Shown: positions 53,011 through 64,000, counted from the stretch's first letter. The stretch: 64,000 nt of DNA from Pomphorhynchus laevis (GCA_012934845.2 WNNJ02002105.1:62001-126000); one strand, 5' to 3'. A program made the numbers and translations. The notes: generated from the letters alone by a model not told the origin.

Positions 53011-53400
53011 CAGCTAACTGAGTCTACGTATTTAATATAATTATAAAATAAACAAAACATAATAATGCTAAATCAAAATTTAATAATTAAATAATAAAAT
53101 TACTAATCTTTTTTAGATTTTCTATAATTTAAATCAAGTTAAAAAAATGAAATTTAAAATAAACATCATTTTTATGAATTGACTAATAAATAACAGACGT
53201 TGTATCAGAATAAGAATTAGAGGTCATCAGGAGGAACTGCTATGCTATCAGGTTTCGGCCCCTAACTCCTCTACCCAACATAGCAGCGGGGCCAAATACA
53301 TGCTAATGATGTATTTCTAAATACATGCTAATGATGTATTTCTAAATACATGCTAATGATGTATTTCTAAATACATGCTAATGATGTAAATTAGAGAAGT
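53010..53400 (+). mobile_element. Hairpin element U, intact copy with four terminal hairpins
   Basis: Full order as in 14341-14654. Core complementary pairs: GAGGA 53231-53235/TCCTC 53267-53271, CTGCTATG 53237-53244/CATAGCAG 53279-53286, GGCCCC 53257-53262/GGGGCC 53288-53293. The terminal hairpin AAATACATGCTAATGATGTA TTT is repeated four times in tandem with a 25-bp period. Confidence 0.75.
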
Positions 53401-53419
53401 ATAGTTCTTGTTTAATCGG

Positions 53420-53730
53420 CTGTAATAATAAAATTAGTAATTGTTTTTGGATTTTCTATAATTTAAATCAAGTTAAAAAAATGAAATTTAAAATAAACGT
53501 CATTTTTATAAATTGACTAATAAATAACAGACGTTGTATCAGAATAAGAATTAGAGGTCATCAGGAGGAACTGCTATGCTATCAGGTTTCGGCCCCTAAC
53601 TCCTCTACCCAACATAGCAGCGGGGCCAAATACATGCTAATGATGTATTTCCAAATACATGCTAATGATGTATTTCTAAATACATGTTAATGATGTAAAT
53701 TAGAGAAGTAAGGTTCTTGTTTAATCGGCT
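53420..53730 (+). mobile_element. Hairpin element U, intact copy with three terminal hairpins
   Basis: Nearly identical to the preceding copy, including sequence after the hairpins (AAATTAGAGAAGTA.GGTTCTT, TTTAATCGGCTGT). The two copies are therefore a direct tandem duplication in which the hairpin count changed from four to three. Confidence 0.75.
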
Positions 53731-53837
53731 GTCATCTTGTTAGTTGCTTTAATGTTGTAAACCAAGTTTAAATTACATTGGATCTTAAATTGAACTAAGA
53801 GACCGCATTTCAAAAGATGCGAATGATACTAAGTAAT

Positions 53838-54150
53838 ACTTTCATATTTTACAAGATGCGAGAGCTTCTTTTGAGATAGCCTTGTTAATTGCCAAGGCAA
53901 TGAAACCACATGCGATATGATAATAACTTATATTATCAGCAGCAATAAAAATATGTAAAACATATAAATGGCGATAATATTATTAATTCATTGAAAGCCA
54001 TATCGGGTTTAAATAATACAAAAGAAAAATCAAATCAATTGAAGAATATATTAAAACAAATTAATCCATAGGATCCACCAAAGTATTTTTTCGATACAGA
54101 TAGATGAAAGCACTAATATTACAAAATGTGCACAAGTGATGGTGTTTGGG
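53838..54150 (+). pseudogene. hAT/ZBED-like transposase relic
   Basis: Frames give ASFEIALLIAKAMKPHAI (53870-53925), LPAAIKICK-like sequence, then FSIQIDESTNITKCAQVMVF (54092-54150). These match the A...IAK..KPH...LPAA and FSLQLDESTD..N.AQL.VF blocks of hAT-superfamily and ZBED/SCAND3-type proteins. Multiple stops; both ends are lost, the right one at LINE C. Confidence 0.6.
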
Positions 54151-55738
54151 GGTGAGTGGGAAAAGGGAAATCGATGAGGAGCGAATGGTTATAAACGCTC
54201 TAGTACCTTACAGCAAATACATCTCAAAGTAACTGGTCTAAAATTGCTGGCGCATGACCTATCACCCTTTTATATACAGGGCAAACTATCGTTTTTAGCC
54301 AGTCGAGGGGAATCTTTGATTTGCATAAGACAAATATGAATATTCGATGTAGTGGACCGCAAATGCGGGAAGCTAATTCTCTAAGTATGATGGATGGCAA
54401 TCCGTCAGGACAAGCAGAATGACACCGTTTTAATCGTCGAAGTTGCTCATATACATGAGCGATAGAAATATGTTACGTCAAGTTAGATGATTTATTATTA
54501 TGATGAAAGGTGCCGTGTACAGTAACTGATTCATCTATTCTAGGAAATAATGTCTCTACAAATGTATTAGCGACCATATAATCGTCGACAACTATATTTT
54601 TCACACGTAACGGAAAACATTTGCATTTCGATCGATTTTTGGATGTACAATATTTGAAAAATAAACTTGGCTCATACTTGATATTATGAACGAGTGATTT
54701 CTCAAAGTAGATTTTCTTAGATCCTTTAAGTGCCGTATATCTGTTTCTTGCGTTTCGATATAATTGATATTCTCCTTTAGATTGACGATATCGACGATAA
54801 AGGATCTTACACTCCTTAAGAAGATTTCTTAACTCTACGTCAAACCACGGCTTATTGTATTTACGGGAGCGTGAAGCACGTAAAGGCGCGTATCTGTCTA
54901 GAAGAGAAGCAAGAGTATCTCGAAAAAACCTCGATGCACATACCAATCCGACCACAAATGGGTCAAGCCAAACAACGCGATCAAGGTGCCTACCGATTGC
55001 GCTATAATCGGCCTTGAAAACGTTAAGCTCTATGTGATAAATGTTTATGAAAGACAGAACGAACGGAAAGCGAATTAACATACTGCGATGGTCATTATTC
55101 TCTATAGCTTGTATGTAGTCAATATTTATCGGTAGATTATGGTTAGACAAACATAAATCTAATAGACTTCTAGAAGAGCCTCTGAAACGAGTGTCTTGAT
55201 TTACGTACTGAAAGTAATTCAGCTCGTTTAATAAATCGAGTAGTTCAGAAGATTCCCAATCACAGCCGCTCAAACGGGAATAAGTAGCCCAACCTATACG
55301 TGGCATATTAAAGTACCCAAGTAAGATTAAGTTTTCGTAAGATGCAAACCGTTCTAAATCTTTCCGGAGGCGTTTGGTGGATGCCATAGGACTTCTGTAC
55401 ACAAGTTCAATGACAACAGAGGAATCGGGGCTTTCGAAACGACACCATAGGGATTGGTAACTAATCTCCTCATTATCGTGATATAGGACACTGGATGTAA
55501 TACTATCTCGCGCGTATATGACTACACCGCCACCTCTGACATTAACACGATCACAACGGTATGAGCTGTAACCGGGAATTGCAATTTCTGAGTAATCAAT
55601 GTTAGAATTCAGCCAAGATTCACTGAATGCCAGGATACTAGCATTACTCTCTTCAGCAAGTAGCGAAACCTCTACCATCTTTGGGAGGATACTTTGAACA
55701 TTAGAATATAACACATTTATAAATTTTCCTGTTAACAC
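54150..55738 (-). mobile_element. LINE C, endonuclease and start of RT
   Basis: CR1/Jockey-type element. The ORF 55738-54473 codes an APE-type endonuclease (YSNVQSILPK, FSESWLNSN, VRGGGVVIYARDSI, LLGYFNMPRIGW, NNDHRSM) and the linker (YNKPWFDVELRNLL, NRYTALKGSKKIYFE). RT starts at about 54430 (CPDGLPSIILRELA, IPLDWLKTIVCPVYK, FRPVTLRCICCKVLE) and is cut at 54150. GYFN in place of GDFN alters a catalytic Asp. Its ORF1 lies at 60603-59515 beyond the nested LINE D. Confidence 0.82.
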
Positions 55739-55742
55739 TTCC

Positions 55743-56513
55743 TCGGGCAGTGATTGTTCTCAAAACTGTCCTCTAGGTAGTGATTGTAGTGAGCGTCCTT
55801 GTGCTTACCCGCAGCTACTGCATCCCCGCTGCAGTTTATGTGTTGCTCCTCTAGTAGCCCCGTTAATTGAGAGCGTTAAGGATCTTGCAAAGGCTAGTCA
55901 GATTATAGTTAGGCCTATAGATAATCTACGACAAATAGTTAGCCTTCCAAATAATAAACAACATGCAGTGATTCCTCCAAATCATCGACGGCCATCGATT
56001 ACCCCTGAGACTCATTCTTCATTAGTTCCGTCTGCTAGCCCTAAACAATTTAGCTCTAGACAATTTAACTCCAGAAGAGAGTTAAACGTTATCGTGAGCG
56101 GTGTTGAAGAATCTCTCAGTAACAATCCCCAAAGTAGACTGGATGACGATATTGTGCATCTTCGCGCAGTGTTTTCTAAGATTTTTCTCCAGAGCGATGT
56201 GGATGTTGCGAAGTGTCTTAAAGTTCGAAGAGTTTTTCGTCTAGGCAAGAAACTTTCAGATAGACCTAGACTTTTAAAAGTTGTTCTAGACTCAAAAGAT
56301 CATGTTGACTTCCTACTCAAGCATGCATTTAGATTATCGCGCTCTGATTTTCATATACTCCGTGATTTATCTCCTGCAGATCGTTTGAGAAGACACGAGG
56401 CTTTCAACGAGCTGCATCGACGGCTGGAAAGTGGTGAGGGCAACCTATGTGTCCGGAATTTTCGGGTGGTCAAGTGGCGTCCGACTGTCCGGTGGCATCC
56501 CTTACTTCTGTAG
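55743..56513 (+). CDS. LINE D ORF1 protein
   Basis: Open from the insertion edge. The N-terminus is Cys-rich: Cys codons at 55755, 55767, 55785, 55800, 55830 and 55839, a zinc-finger-like spacing. Then comes ELNVIVSGVEESLSNNPQSR, DDDIVHLRAVF, KVRRVFRLGKK, PRLLKVVLDSKDHVDFLL and LRDLSPADRLRRHEA. The same last blocks occur in LINE C ORF1. No start codon was chosen because the 5' end may be truncated; GTG 55968 is internal. Confidence 0.7.
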   Translation, partial: SGSDCSQNCPLGSDCSERPCAYPQLLHPRCSLCVAPLVAPLIESVKDLAKASQIIVRPIDNLRQIVSLPNNKQHAVIPPNHRRPSITPETHSSLVPSASPKQFSSRQFNSRRELNVIVSGVEESLSNNPQSRLDDDIVHLRAVFSKIFLQSDVDVAKCLKVRRVFRLGKKLSDRPRLLKVVLDSKDHVDFLLKHAFRLSRSDFHILRDLSPADRLRRHEAFNELHRRLESGEGNLCVRNFRVVKWRPTVRWHPLLL

Positions 56514-59422
56514 AGTCAGACCTCTTTAGTAGTGATGGTTCGTGTGTAGGAAAACTTGTAGACTTCGATAGTGTCACCGAGCGTGTTAAATTTTCCCATT
56601 ATACGAACATTTTTGTCGGTTATTCAAATGTTCGTAGTCTCCTGGCTCAGTTCTCGGAAATTAAATTCATAGTTGCTTCGAAACGTTTTGATGTATTTTG
56701 TATAACCGAAACATGGCTACATTCTGACATTTCGGATGACTGTGTTGCCATCCCTAACTATTTTTTAATACGTTCGGATCGCTCATGTGGTAAACGTGGA
56801 GGTGGGGTAGCCGCCTATGTGCGAAATAGTCTGCTGGTATCGAATATCTCGGCTTTTCGCGACGATATTGGTTATTCCTTTGAAGGTCTTGCTTTTACAC
56901 TGGGAAATGGTCAACGATCCCGATTCTGCGTACTTTACCGTTCTCCGTCCTATGAATTAAGATTTGACTCTCTTAAACCACATTTGCTTAGTTTATCTTC
57001 GTATCCTCTGATTTTGCTCCTAGGTGACTTCAATATTCCCCAAATAGACAGGAAAAATAGTTATTCACGACCAATTCACGGAATTGGGAAAGTACTGAGT
57101 AACTTTCTGTTACTCGAGATGCTACTAGTTCAACATATTAAAGAACCTACTTGTGTGACAGGGACCCCGTCTATACTCGATTTGGTCTTTACTAAGTGTT
57201 TGGGTGACGTTTCAGGTGTTCGTTATGACGCACCAATTGGCAATAGCGATCACTGTGTACTCTCTATGTGACTGTCGCTGTTCAACAGGGCCTCACAAAA
57301 CTCTAATTTTAAAAAACGTTGTCGGTTAGGTGTTGATGCTAGTCAACTAGCTACAAGCTTCCCAAAAGGTATCTGTGATAGTCTTCGTATCCACTTCGGT
57401 TTGGAGGTTCCTGTAGTCTTTGATCTGCTCCATGATGAATTGATGCGAATTTCTGATATCTTTGCTCCGCTACGTGCCTGCAAGTCCAAGCATGGACATC
57501 CTCCTTGGTTCGACAGAGAGCTTCTTGATGCTATAAGATCCCGCAACAAATTGTGGCGCGAATTTAGGCGTTCTTCTGCTTCAAAACGTGCCTACATCGA
57601 CTCTCGGAACTTATGCAATCGGCTAAAATTTCAGAAACGCTATTCGTACGAAGATAGTATCGCCAGGGATGCATCTTTGAATCCTAGGAGGTTTTGGTCT
57701 TATGTAAGAAACAACAGAACACTTGTCGCCACAATTAGCTCAATCCAAACGCCAACTGAAACTTTGACCGATCCGTCTCTAATCGCCCAACATTTAGCTG
57801 ATGGCTTCTTGGTACAGGCTTTGACCTCTAACAAACTGCATGACTTTAGTTGGAAGTATGTTCCGGTTGCTCATCGGTGTTGTGTTCGTCCACTCAGAGT
57901 GGATGAGGTGTTGAACGAGGTTATGAAGCTCGATTCGTTTACATCTCCGGGACCAGACAATATTGCCCCCTTCCTCGTCAAATCCCTAGCGAACGAACTG
58001 AGCAATGATTTAACTATGTTCTTCAGATACAGCTTAGACACATCTTGGATTCCTGACAGTTGGAAGTGTGCAATTGTGGTGCCTATTCCCAAAAAGCATC
58101 TTGCTTGCTTATGCGCAGACTTTCGGCCCATTAGCTTAACTAGCGTATTCTGCAAACTTTTAGAAAGAATCATTGCTAGTAGAATCAGGGATCATTTGGA
58201 TCGTAATCACATATTGGTTGAATCTCAACATGGTTTTAGGATCGGACGTTCATGCCTTACTAACCTACTAACTGCGCGTGAAAAATGGGCTGATGCTCTG
58301 GGGGCTGGGTTTCAGGTTCATACAGTATTCCTTGATTTTTCGAAAGCTTTTGATAGGGTACCACACGACGGCATAGTGTCTTTACTGTATCACTATGGAC
58401 TTCATTCATATATTTGTGAGTGGGTCAGGGAATTTCTATCGAATAGGTCTTTCCGAGTTTGTGTGGGGGGTGTGTTTTCTTATTCGGTAAATATTAATTC
58501 TGGCGTACCGCAGGGATCAGTCCTTGGCCCACTGCTCTTTATAATCTTCATTAATGATCTGCTACTCCGCTTATCATGCTCTCATCTAGCGTTTGCAGAC
58601 GATCTAAAGATTTGGTCGATCATTAGAAGTCCTGCTGATCGAGTATCGTTACAAAATGATCTAAACTCCCTGATCAAGTAGTGCGATTCTACCGGACTAC
58701 GGTTGAATGTTGATAAATGTGTCCTCATGCAACTAGGTCGCCCTATTGAAACTCTAAGGTACTTTATTGGAGATATGGTCTTAAAGGAAGTGTCTCATCA
58801 TAAGGATTTAGGGATTATTGTCCATAGATCCTTGAAAACAAAGTTGAACACCGACTTCTTTCTAGGTAAAGCTACTAGGGCGTTATATTGTATTAAAAAT
58901 GCATTCCTCAGGTTAAGCTGTCATATGTTCAAGAGGTTATTCATCTCCATCGTCAGGCCACACTTGGAGTACTGCATTCAGGCTTGCTTCCCTGTCACTA
59001 AGCAAGAACTATTAGACCTGGAGTCTATTCTTAGGCGCGGATCGAGGCTCTGTATTGGCTTAAGTGGTATTGACTATTATGTACGTCTAAGTCGTATTGG
59101 GATGTTGTCGGTACGTGAGAGGTTCATATCCTTGGAAATGCTATGTCTATGGCATATGTCGAATGATGTGGTAGGTTATCCCACCGATGTAATCACTAGG
59201 CGGGTAGATCAGTTGCGGGGACATAGCAGAGTCTTGTATAAATTTAGATTTGGCAGATTACCAAAAGTGTATAGACTCTCAAGGAGAGGAATTAACATGT
59301 GGAATTCGTTGCCTGAGGAAGTCGTTGCAGCCCCCAGTTTGAGAACGTTTAAATCACGATGCTACAAATGGATACATGAACAATGCCGCCATTCAACACT
59401 ACCACTGGAATACCCTAATTAG
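56447..59422 (+). pseudogene. LINE D ORF2: endonuclease-reverse transcriptase
   Basis: APE endonuclease: GYSNVRSLLAQF, CITETWLHSD, KRGGGVAAYVRNS, LLLGDFNIPQID, GNSDHCVLSM. Linker: HPPWFDRELLDAIRSRNKL. RT: SFTSPGPDNIAPFLVKS, DFRPISLTSVFCKLLERII, FLDFSKAFDRVPHDG, GVPQGSVLGPLLFIIFINDL, LAFADDLKIW. C-terminus: HLEYCIQACFPV, NMWNSLPEEVVAAPSLRTFK. All catalytic blocks are present; two in-frame stops split it (57269, 58679). About 990 codons, normal for CR1. Confidence 0.87.
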
Positions 59423-59514
59423 CTACGTTGACTGACCATTTGCTTTTTTTATTTTTTTTTATTTTGACTCTGCCTGAATAGCCTTTTGGCTTTGGTATGT
59501 ATTGGAATAATAAT

Positions 59515-60603
59515 ATCTGGTATATTGGTTACATATGGACTTTCGTTATTCCTTTGATAGGTGCGACGCAGGTCGATAGGTCGAATGCATGTGAAATTTT
59601 GTCGTGTGAGGGTAACATTATCCAAAACACACGAGGGCGGCGTGGCACTACTTGAAAATTTTGAATCCTAAGATTTCGCTCACCACTGTTGAGTCTTTTA
59701 TGAAGCTCAATCTTAGCCAGCTTTAACTTTTCTCTATCTGACGGTCTAAGTCTCTAAGTAATCTAATTCCAGTACCACTAAGTCTATAAGATTTTCTTAG
59801 TAAAACATTAACGTACTCTTTGTCACTGAATACTATTTTTAATAAGCGAGGTTTCACATTTGTATCATCAGATTTGCCTATGCGAAAGAGGGAAACTACT
59901 TTCAAAGATGTTATAAATTGCGAATCACAATCAGATAATACACGTCCCAATATGGACCTAACTTTATCGAGGTCATCATTCAACCTATGTTGATTGTTTA
60001 TTGCTGACGACTCAACAATATTGGCCATTATTATAGCTCTCTCTCGTGGAATCAACGGTTGCTTTCGGGACCTATCTAAATGGACATTTGTATTACGATA
60101 GTTCACTTTAACAGGTTTGTCTAGGGAGGTGTATCGATTATTACTACTATCATCTGTAGTAGTAATATCTTAATTAATAACGGTTTTATCTTCTGCACAA
60201 TTTCCCATATCATTCAATTTACACTGACTAATTACCGCCGACGACTCAAAAATGTTAGACAATAAAATATCATCGTCATCAATGCAAAGAGTTGATTGCT
60301 ACCTAGTATCATGACCGTCATTATTATGTTGTGTTGGCGAGATAGGTTTATCTTTATTGGAAGAATTTTTATGTGTGCAGGCTTGGCTGTTTTGAGCTTT
60401 TGAATCAAGGCACGAAGAAGTGAGTCCAGTTCAGCTGACGCACAGTAGCCGCATAGGAATGTTTTCATCTTGATATCGATAAGTTTAGTAGTTGTACCGG
60501 TTATTGGTGTCCAAATATCACATCCTGGTTTGGAACATTGTACTTAATTTGATTCGTAGTTCAAGACTTCGACTGATGACTGCACACGTTTCTTTTTGCC
60601 CAT
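59515..60603 (-). mobile_element. LINE C ORF1 region
   Basis: Minus strand from ATG 60601-60603: MGKKKRVQSSVEV, a Cys finger QCSKPGCDIW...TFLCGYC like that of LINE A3, then IMANIVESSAINNQHRLNDD, LKVVSLFRIGKSDD, PRLLKIVFSDKEYVNVLL and RLLRDL, a frameshift, and SDREKLKLAKIELHKRLNSG...VVPRRPRVFW near 59640. It has an early TAA and other breaks. Together with 55738-54150 it is the older host of LINE D. Confidence 0.75.
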
Positions 60604-61110
60604 ATTGGTCGTGTATTAAAAGTATCGAAATTATTTCAATTGTTGAAATTCGTATTAATTGTTAAAGAAAATTATATTGGAAATATAATTATATTGGAAA
60701 ATTAGATTGGAAACTTTATAAAAAGCCATGCCTTGAGCACAAGGCTGTTCGAAATTTTACCTAAAGATATGGATTCAGTACACTCCTACATCATATTGAG
60801 ATGCGCTGGATATCTCGCGGATATGTGATAAAACGGGTTGTGGAACTTGAAAAATTTGTATATTTTTACAATCAAAAAACCGGATATTTCCTATCTTGAT
60901 GATGTGTTATGTTTGTGGTCTGCAGTTATAGAAACATGACACCGATATGCTTTCACCTTCCAGTTTCAGTAAGAAGAGTAATACTTGGTTCATGGCTGAA
61001 TCTGAATTATTTTTAGAAAATATTTTCCAGATTTAAATAATCAACAAGAATATAATTGGATAAGATATCTAATTGCAACGTCCTTAGAATATGACCATCT
61101 TACATGAAAA
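60604..61110. other. Spacer between LINE C and element E
   Basis: AT-rich. A small direct repeat GAAAATTATATTGGAAATA, TAATTATATTGGAAAATTAG lies at 60666-60715. The right part may be decayed 5' sequence of element E. No gene supported. Confidence 0.4.
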
Positions 61111-61122
61111 GCAAAGGAAAAA

Positions 61123-64000
61123 TTGGTAGATATTAGATCTAGTGGTTTGCTTGGGGTGGAATTTAAAGGAAAAAGCATTTTAGTGTTTGGGATGAGGGTT
61201 CAACAAGAATATCCTGCCATCACAGAAGGACCTTTTCTGAAGTGTTGTGGATGCAACGGTCCCAACGCCAAATGCAAAGGATGCCGGTGTAAGAATACAG
61301 GTTCACAGTGCACAAACTGTTCAGCCCCTAATTGCACAAATAATGCGGTTCAATATTTATCTAGTATTCGTAGTAATCAAGATCACCGCAATGATTCTAG
61401 ACACGTCTCACCTCTCATTCATCAAGCAGATTTTGCGAATCCAGATCCAACAATCAACAGCACAGTCATTCAACCTCAGACTGATCAACTAACAGAGCAA
61501 ATTTTTCTTAACTGCGACAGAGCTGTTAAAATGCTGACTGCATATGCTTCTTCCAAGAATAGTCACAGTTATCGAAATGCAATCGATGCGATTTACAGCG
61601 AAGTAATATCGTGGCGTCCTAATTTGTACAGCTTATTTAAATGCAATGCTGCAAACTCTTTTATTGACAAACTGAGTTCTCTCTATATGATCGCAAGTGA
61701 TAATCCGCTGAACATGTCATCTACTCTAAAGTCGATAGTTGTGCTATGCCAATTGGTACTTCAACGGACACGAAATTCTGGATGCAAATTAGTGAGATCA
61801 AACATTCAACGACGACTTAAGCTTTGGGCAGACCACGAACTACTAGACCTATATTCAGAAGCTCGTTATTTACAAAATGAATCTACACAATGTAAATCTC
61901 ATTGTTCTACTGCAAAATGGACTGACAGGTTTTGTAGATTAATGCAGCAGGGCAAGATTGGAACAGCGATGCGAATACTTGAAAACCCTGAAGCTGAAAT
62001 GAAGATTCTATCTATGGGGGATTACATAGGTGGAATATCGGTGATGGAAAAACTCAAACAACTACATCTTAATTCAAGAGAAGTTTATCCAGACTCGATA
62101 TTAAAAGGTCCCATTCCTGGATTCGTCAATCATCATCCAATCAGGTTTCAATCTATTTCGACAAGTAATATCATTTCTGCTGCACGTCGCACACAAGGAT
62201 CTGCAGGCCCCTCAGGCATGGACGCACATAATTGGTGTATCATGCTAGAGTCATTTGGTCATAGTTCGATTAAATTAGCAGAATCTTTAGCTAGTTTAGC
62301 AGTCACAATCGCTACCTCATTACTGCCATCTGGCTCTCTCAATGCTTTTACGGCTAGTCGTCTCATTCCTCTTGACAAAAATCCTGGGGTTCGACCTATT
62401 GGAATCGGAAACGTCGAAAGGAGAATCATAGGTAAAGTTATATGCGAGATTAGACAAGAAGATTTACAATCAGTGGCAGGCCTTGGACAGCTATGTGCTG
62501 GTCAGCGTTGTGGGTGGAAGCCACAGTTCACTCAGTTGTTGAGCAATTTAGACAATCTCAATATGCTGCGATTCTGCAAGTAGATGCATCATACGCATTC
62601 AACTGTATAAATAGAAATCTAGCGCCGAAAAATATAGAGTTTGTGTGTCCATCTATGTCAACACTTATGGCAAATCTCTACACTGACCCTACTACATTGT
62701 GTGTCGATGGTGATATTATCTATGCGAAAGAAGGATTCACGTAAGGTGACCCACTCTCAATGTTTGCATTTGCCCAGCTTATTTACCTCTAATAAAACGG
62801 ATTCAATCTTTAGTGCCAGATGTATCTCACAGATGGTACGCGGACGATGCGAATTGTGTAGGAAAGGTTGAGAGCTTGGTCAAGGTTTGGAACTTCCTAA
62901 GACAAAATGCACACAAGTATGGATTTATACTTAATGAGCAAAAATGTCAAGTTGTACATGAACAAAATTTGGCTTCTTCTGGAACTGTATTTCAAGGATG
63001 CGGAGTTAAAATAGTCACAAATGGAACACGAATTTAGGGATCGGTTATTGGAACACAATCTTTTGTCGACGATTTTATTACTGAAAAAGTTAGGCGTTGG
63101 GCTGACCTAGTATCCAACCTTACAAATGTTGCTAAACTGAATCCTCATATTGCGTATGTGGCCCTGACTCAGTCCCTCCAGTATAAGTGGACATATGTTC
63201 AAAGTACATGTGAAGGGAGTCTAAACTCATGCCAAACTGTCTGATTCACGGTTAAAACAGCTTTCCCAGCAATAACAGGTTTAATAACAGATGATGAATA
63301 TGTCAATATGTTATTGTTGCCAAAACAATTTGGAGGCTTTAGGATTGATTATCCTAATGATGAACCAGAGAGAAAATTTCGAAACTCAAGACTAATATGC
63401 AATCCACTACTAGAACATATTACAGGAAACGCATTAAAAGACACAAAAGAAAATCGCCGTATCTCTAAAAGAAGAAAATAATGTATTGTGGAAATAGAGG
63501 TGGGATACTACTTCAATATACGAACATCTTTTACCTCCACCTTAAGCTATTTATCACGTCCCGGAACATCAACTTGGCTATCGGCAAAACCAATAGTGAG
63601 TTATAAACGATATTTGAGTAAACGTCAATTTCAAGACGCGCTTGCTATAAGATATGGCTGGCAACCTCCTAACGCAATTGTACCTGCGGTAAATGTTTTG
63701 ATCTCAGACATTGCCTTGCGTGTCAAGTTGGAGGTCTGCCAACAATAAGGCATAATGCTGTTCGCGATTTTGTTGCATCGAGATTAACCTAAGTGACGTC
63801 GTCTGTCGCGATTGAGCCCGTATTACGAACACTACCTAAAAATGTCGAATTCGAGCGACCTACAACAACACGGGATATGGACGCAAGACTCGACATTGAA
63901 TGCAACGGTTTATTCGGTGATACATTAGAGCGGTCGTTACTGGACATTTGTACATTCAACCACCTAGCCCAATCATATTGTTCGAATAATCCGGATAACC
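61123..64000 (+). mobile_element. Element E: divergent non-LTR RT with Cys-rich head and nuclease-like tail
   Basis: Frame 61123-62581: a Cys-rich cluster (LKCCGCNGPNAKCKGCRCKN, then CTNCSAPNC), a long helical region, GSAGPSGMDAHNWC, and RT start SRLIPLDKNPGVRPIGIGN, ERRIIGKVI. After a frameshift near 62510: YAAILQVDASYAFNCINRN (motif A), then KEGFT*GDPLSM (motif B with a stop), then WYADDANCVGKVESL (motif C, 62833). Later come WADLVSNLTNVAKLNPHIAY, LLLPKQFGGFRIDYP, RYGWQPPN, a knuckle CTCGKCFDLRHCLAC (63678-63722), GGLPTIRHNAVRDFVASRLT, and DARLDIECNGLF...SLLDICTFNHLAQSY. I know this architecture from unnamed RT proteins of aquatic invertebrates. The RHN motif after a CCHC knuckle recalls R2/NeSL-type restriction-like endonucleases (inference). 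Runs off the window; many breaks. Confidence 0.72.

Larger units (their letters stand above)
55739..59510 (+). mobile_element. LINE D, young CR1-type LINE nested in LINE C
   Basis: Inserted in opposite orientation. ORF1 and ORF2 overlap at 56447-56513. ORF2 frame is constant from 56447 to 59422 and is broken only by TGA at 57269 and TAG at 58679. The TAG falls in SLIK*CDSTG, where LINEs usually have Trp. The 3' UTR contains T-rich runs (59440-59465) and ends near 59510. Loss of only two codons marks a recent copy. Confidence 0.85.

Noticed and set aside
53221-53330. Hammerhead ribozyme in element U (CTGATGA and CCGAAAC on the minus strand)
   Set aside because: The segments occur in an order incompatible with the hammerhead circuit (GAAAC falls inside the would-be stem I loop) and stem II does not form.

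Overview
The window is nuclear DNA of an AT-rich metazoan, most likely an invertebrate; I cannot fix the phylum. Evidence: genes with GT-AG introns (down to 50 bp), the animal-type head-to-head mitochondrial HSP60/HSP10 pair, many non-LTR retrotransposons, Penelope-like elements (PLEs), a tRNA-type SINE and a long satellite. I found no bacterial-style operons, rRNA or functional tRNA genes.

Host genes. Only two are evident. HSPD1 (HSP60) is on the minus strand, with eight coding exons from 32381 down to 24513; joined they give a continuous 579-residue protein. HSPE1 (HSP10) is on the plus strand: exon 1 codes only the initiator Met (37164-37166), and after a 5.3 kb intron exon 2 (42480-42779) codes the other 99 residues. 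The 35.8-37.2 kb interval between them is the likely shared promoter and carries one heat-shock-element-like site. Both genes have introns full of repeats.

Layout. 1-13740 and 14733-24373 are two direct copies of one segment abutting the 3' end of HSPD1. Each holds PLE C-terminal fragments, a CR1/L2-type LINE, hammerhead-like modules, a 204-bp MITE, a second inverted LINE fragment, an unidentified block, and a ~421-bp satellite array (about 13 monomers in copy 1, about 6 in copy 2). 24.4-32.4 kb is HSPD1. 32.7-35.2 kb, in the HSPD1 5' intron or leader, is a PLE with its GIY-YIG domain N-terminal to the RT (Naiad-like order). 37.2-42.5 kb is the HSPE1 intron, with an AT-rich minisatellite split by a hammerhead-bearing SINE and several copies of an unclassified hairpin element. 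43.5-51.4 kb is a decayed LINE split by a nearly full-length CR1/L2-type LINE. 51.8-54.2 kb has a second PLE fragment, two hairpin elements and a hAT-like transposase relic. 54.15-60.6 kb is a minus-strand LINE split by a young plus-strand LINE with only two in-frame stops in its ORF2. 61.1-64.0 kb is a distinct non-LTR element with a Cys-rich N-terminus and a zinc-knuckle/nuclease-like C-terminus.

Most interesting: the permuted PLE with a TGA in its reading frame, hammerhead-like cores in two repeat families, a repeat family with a covarying terminal hairpin, higher-order satellite structure, and the GC-rich hairpin at the duplication breakpoint. All calls are by eye; no database search was run.
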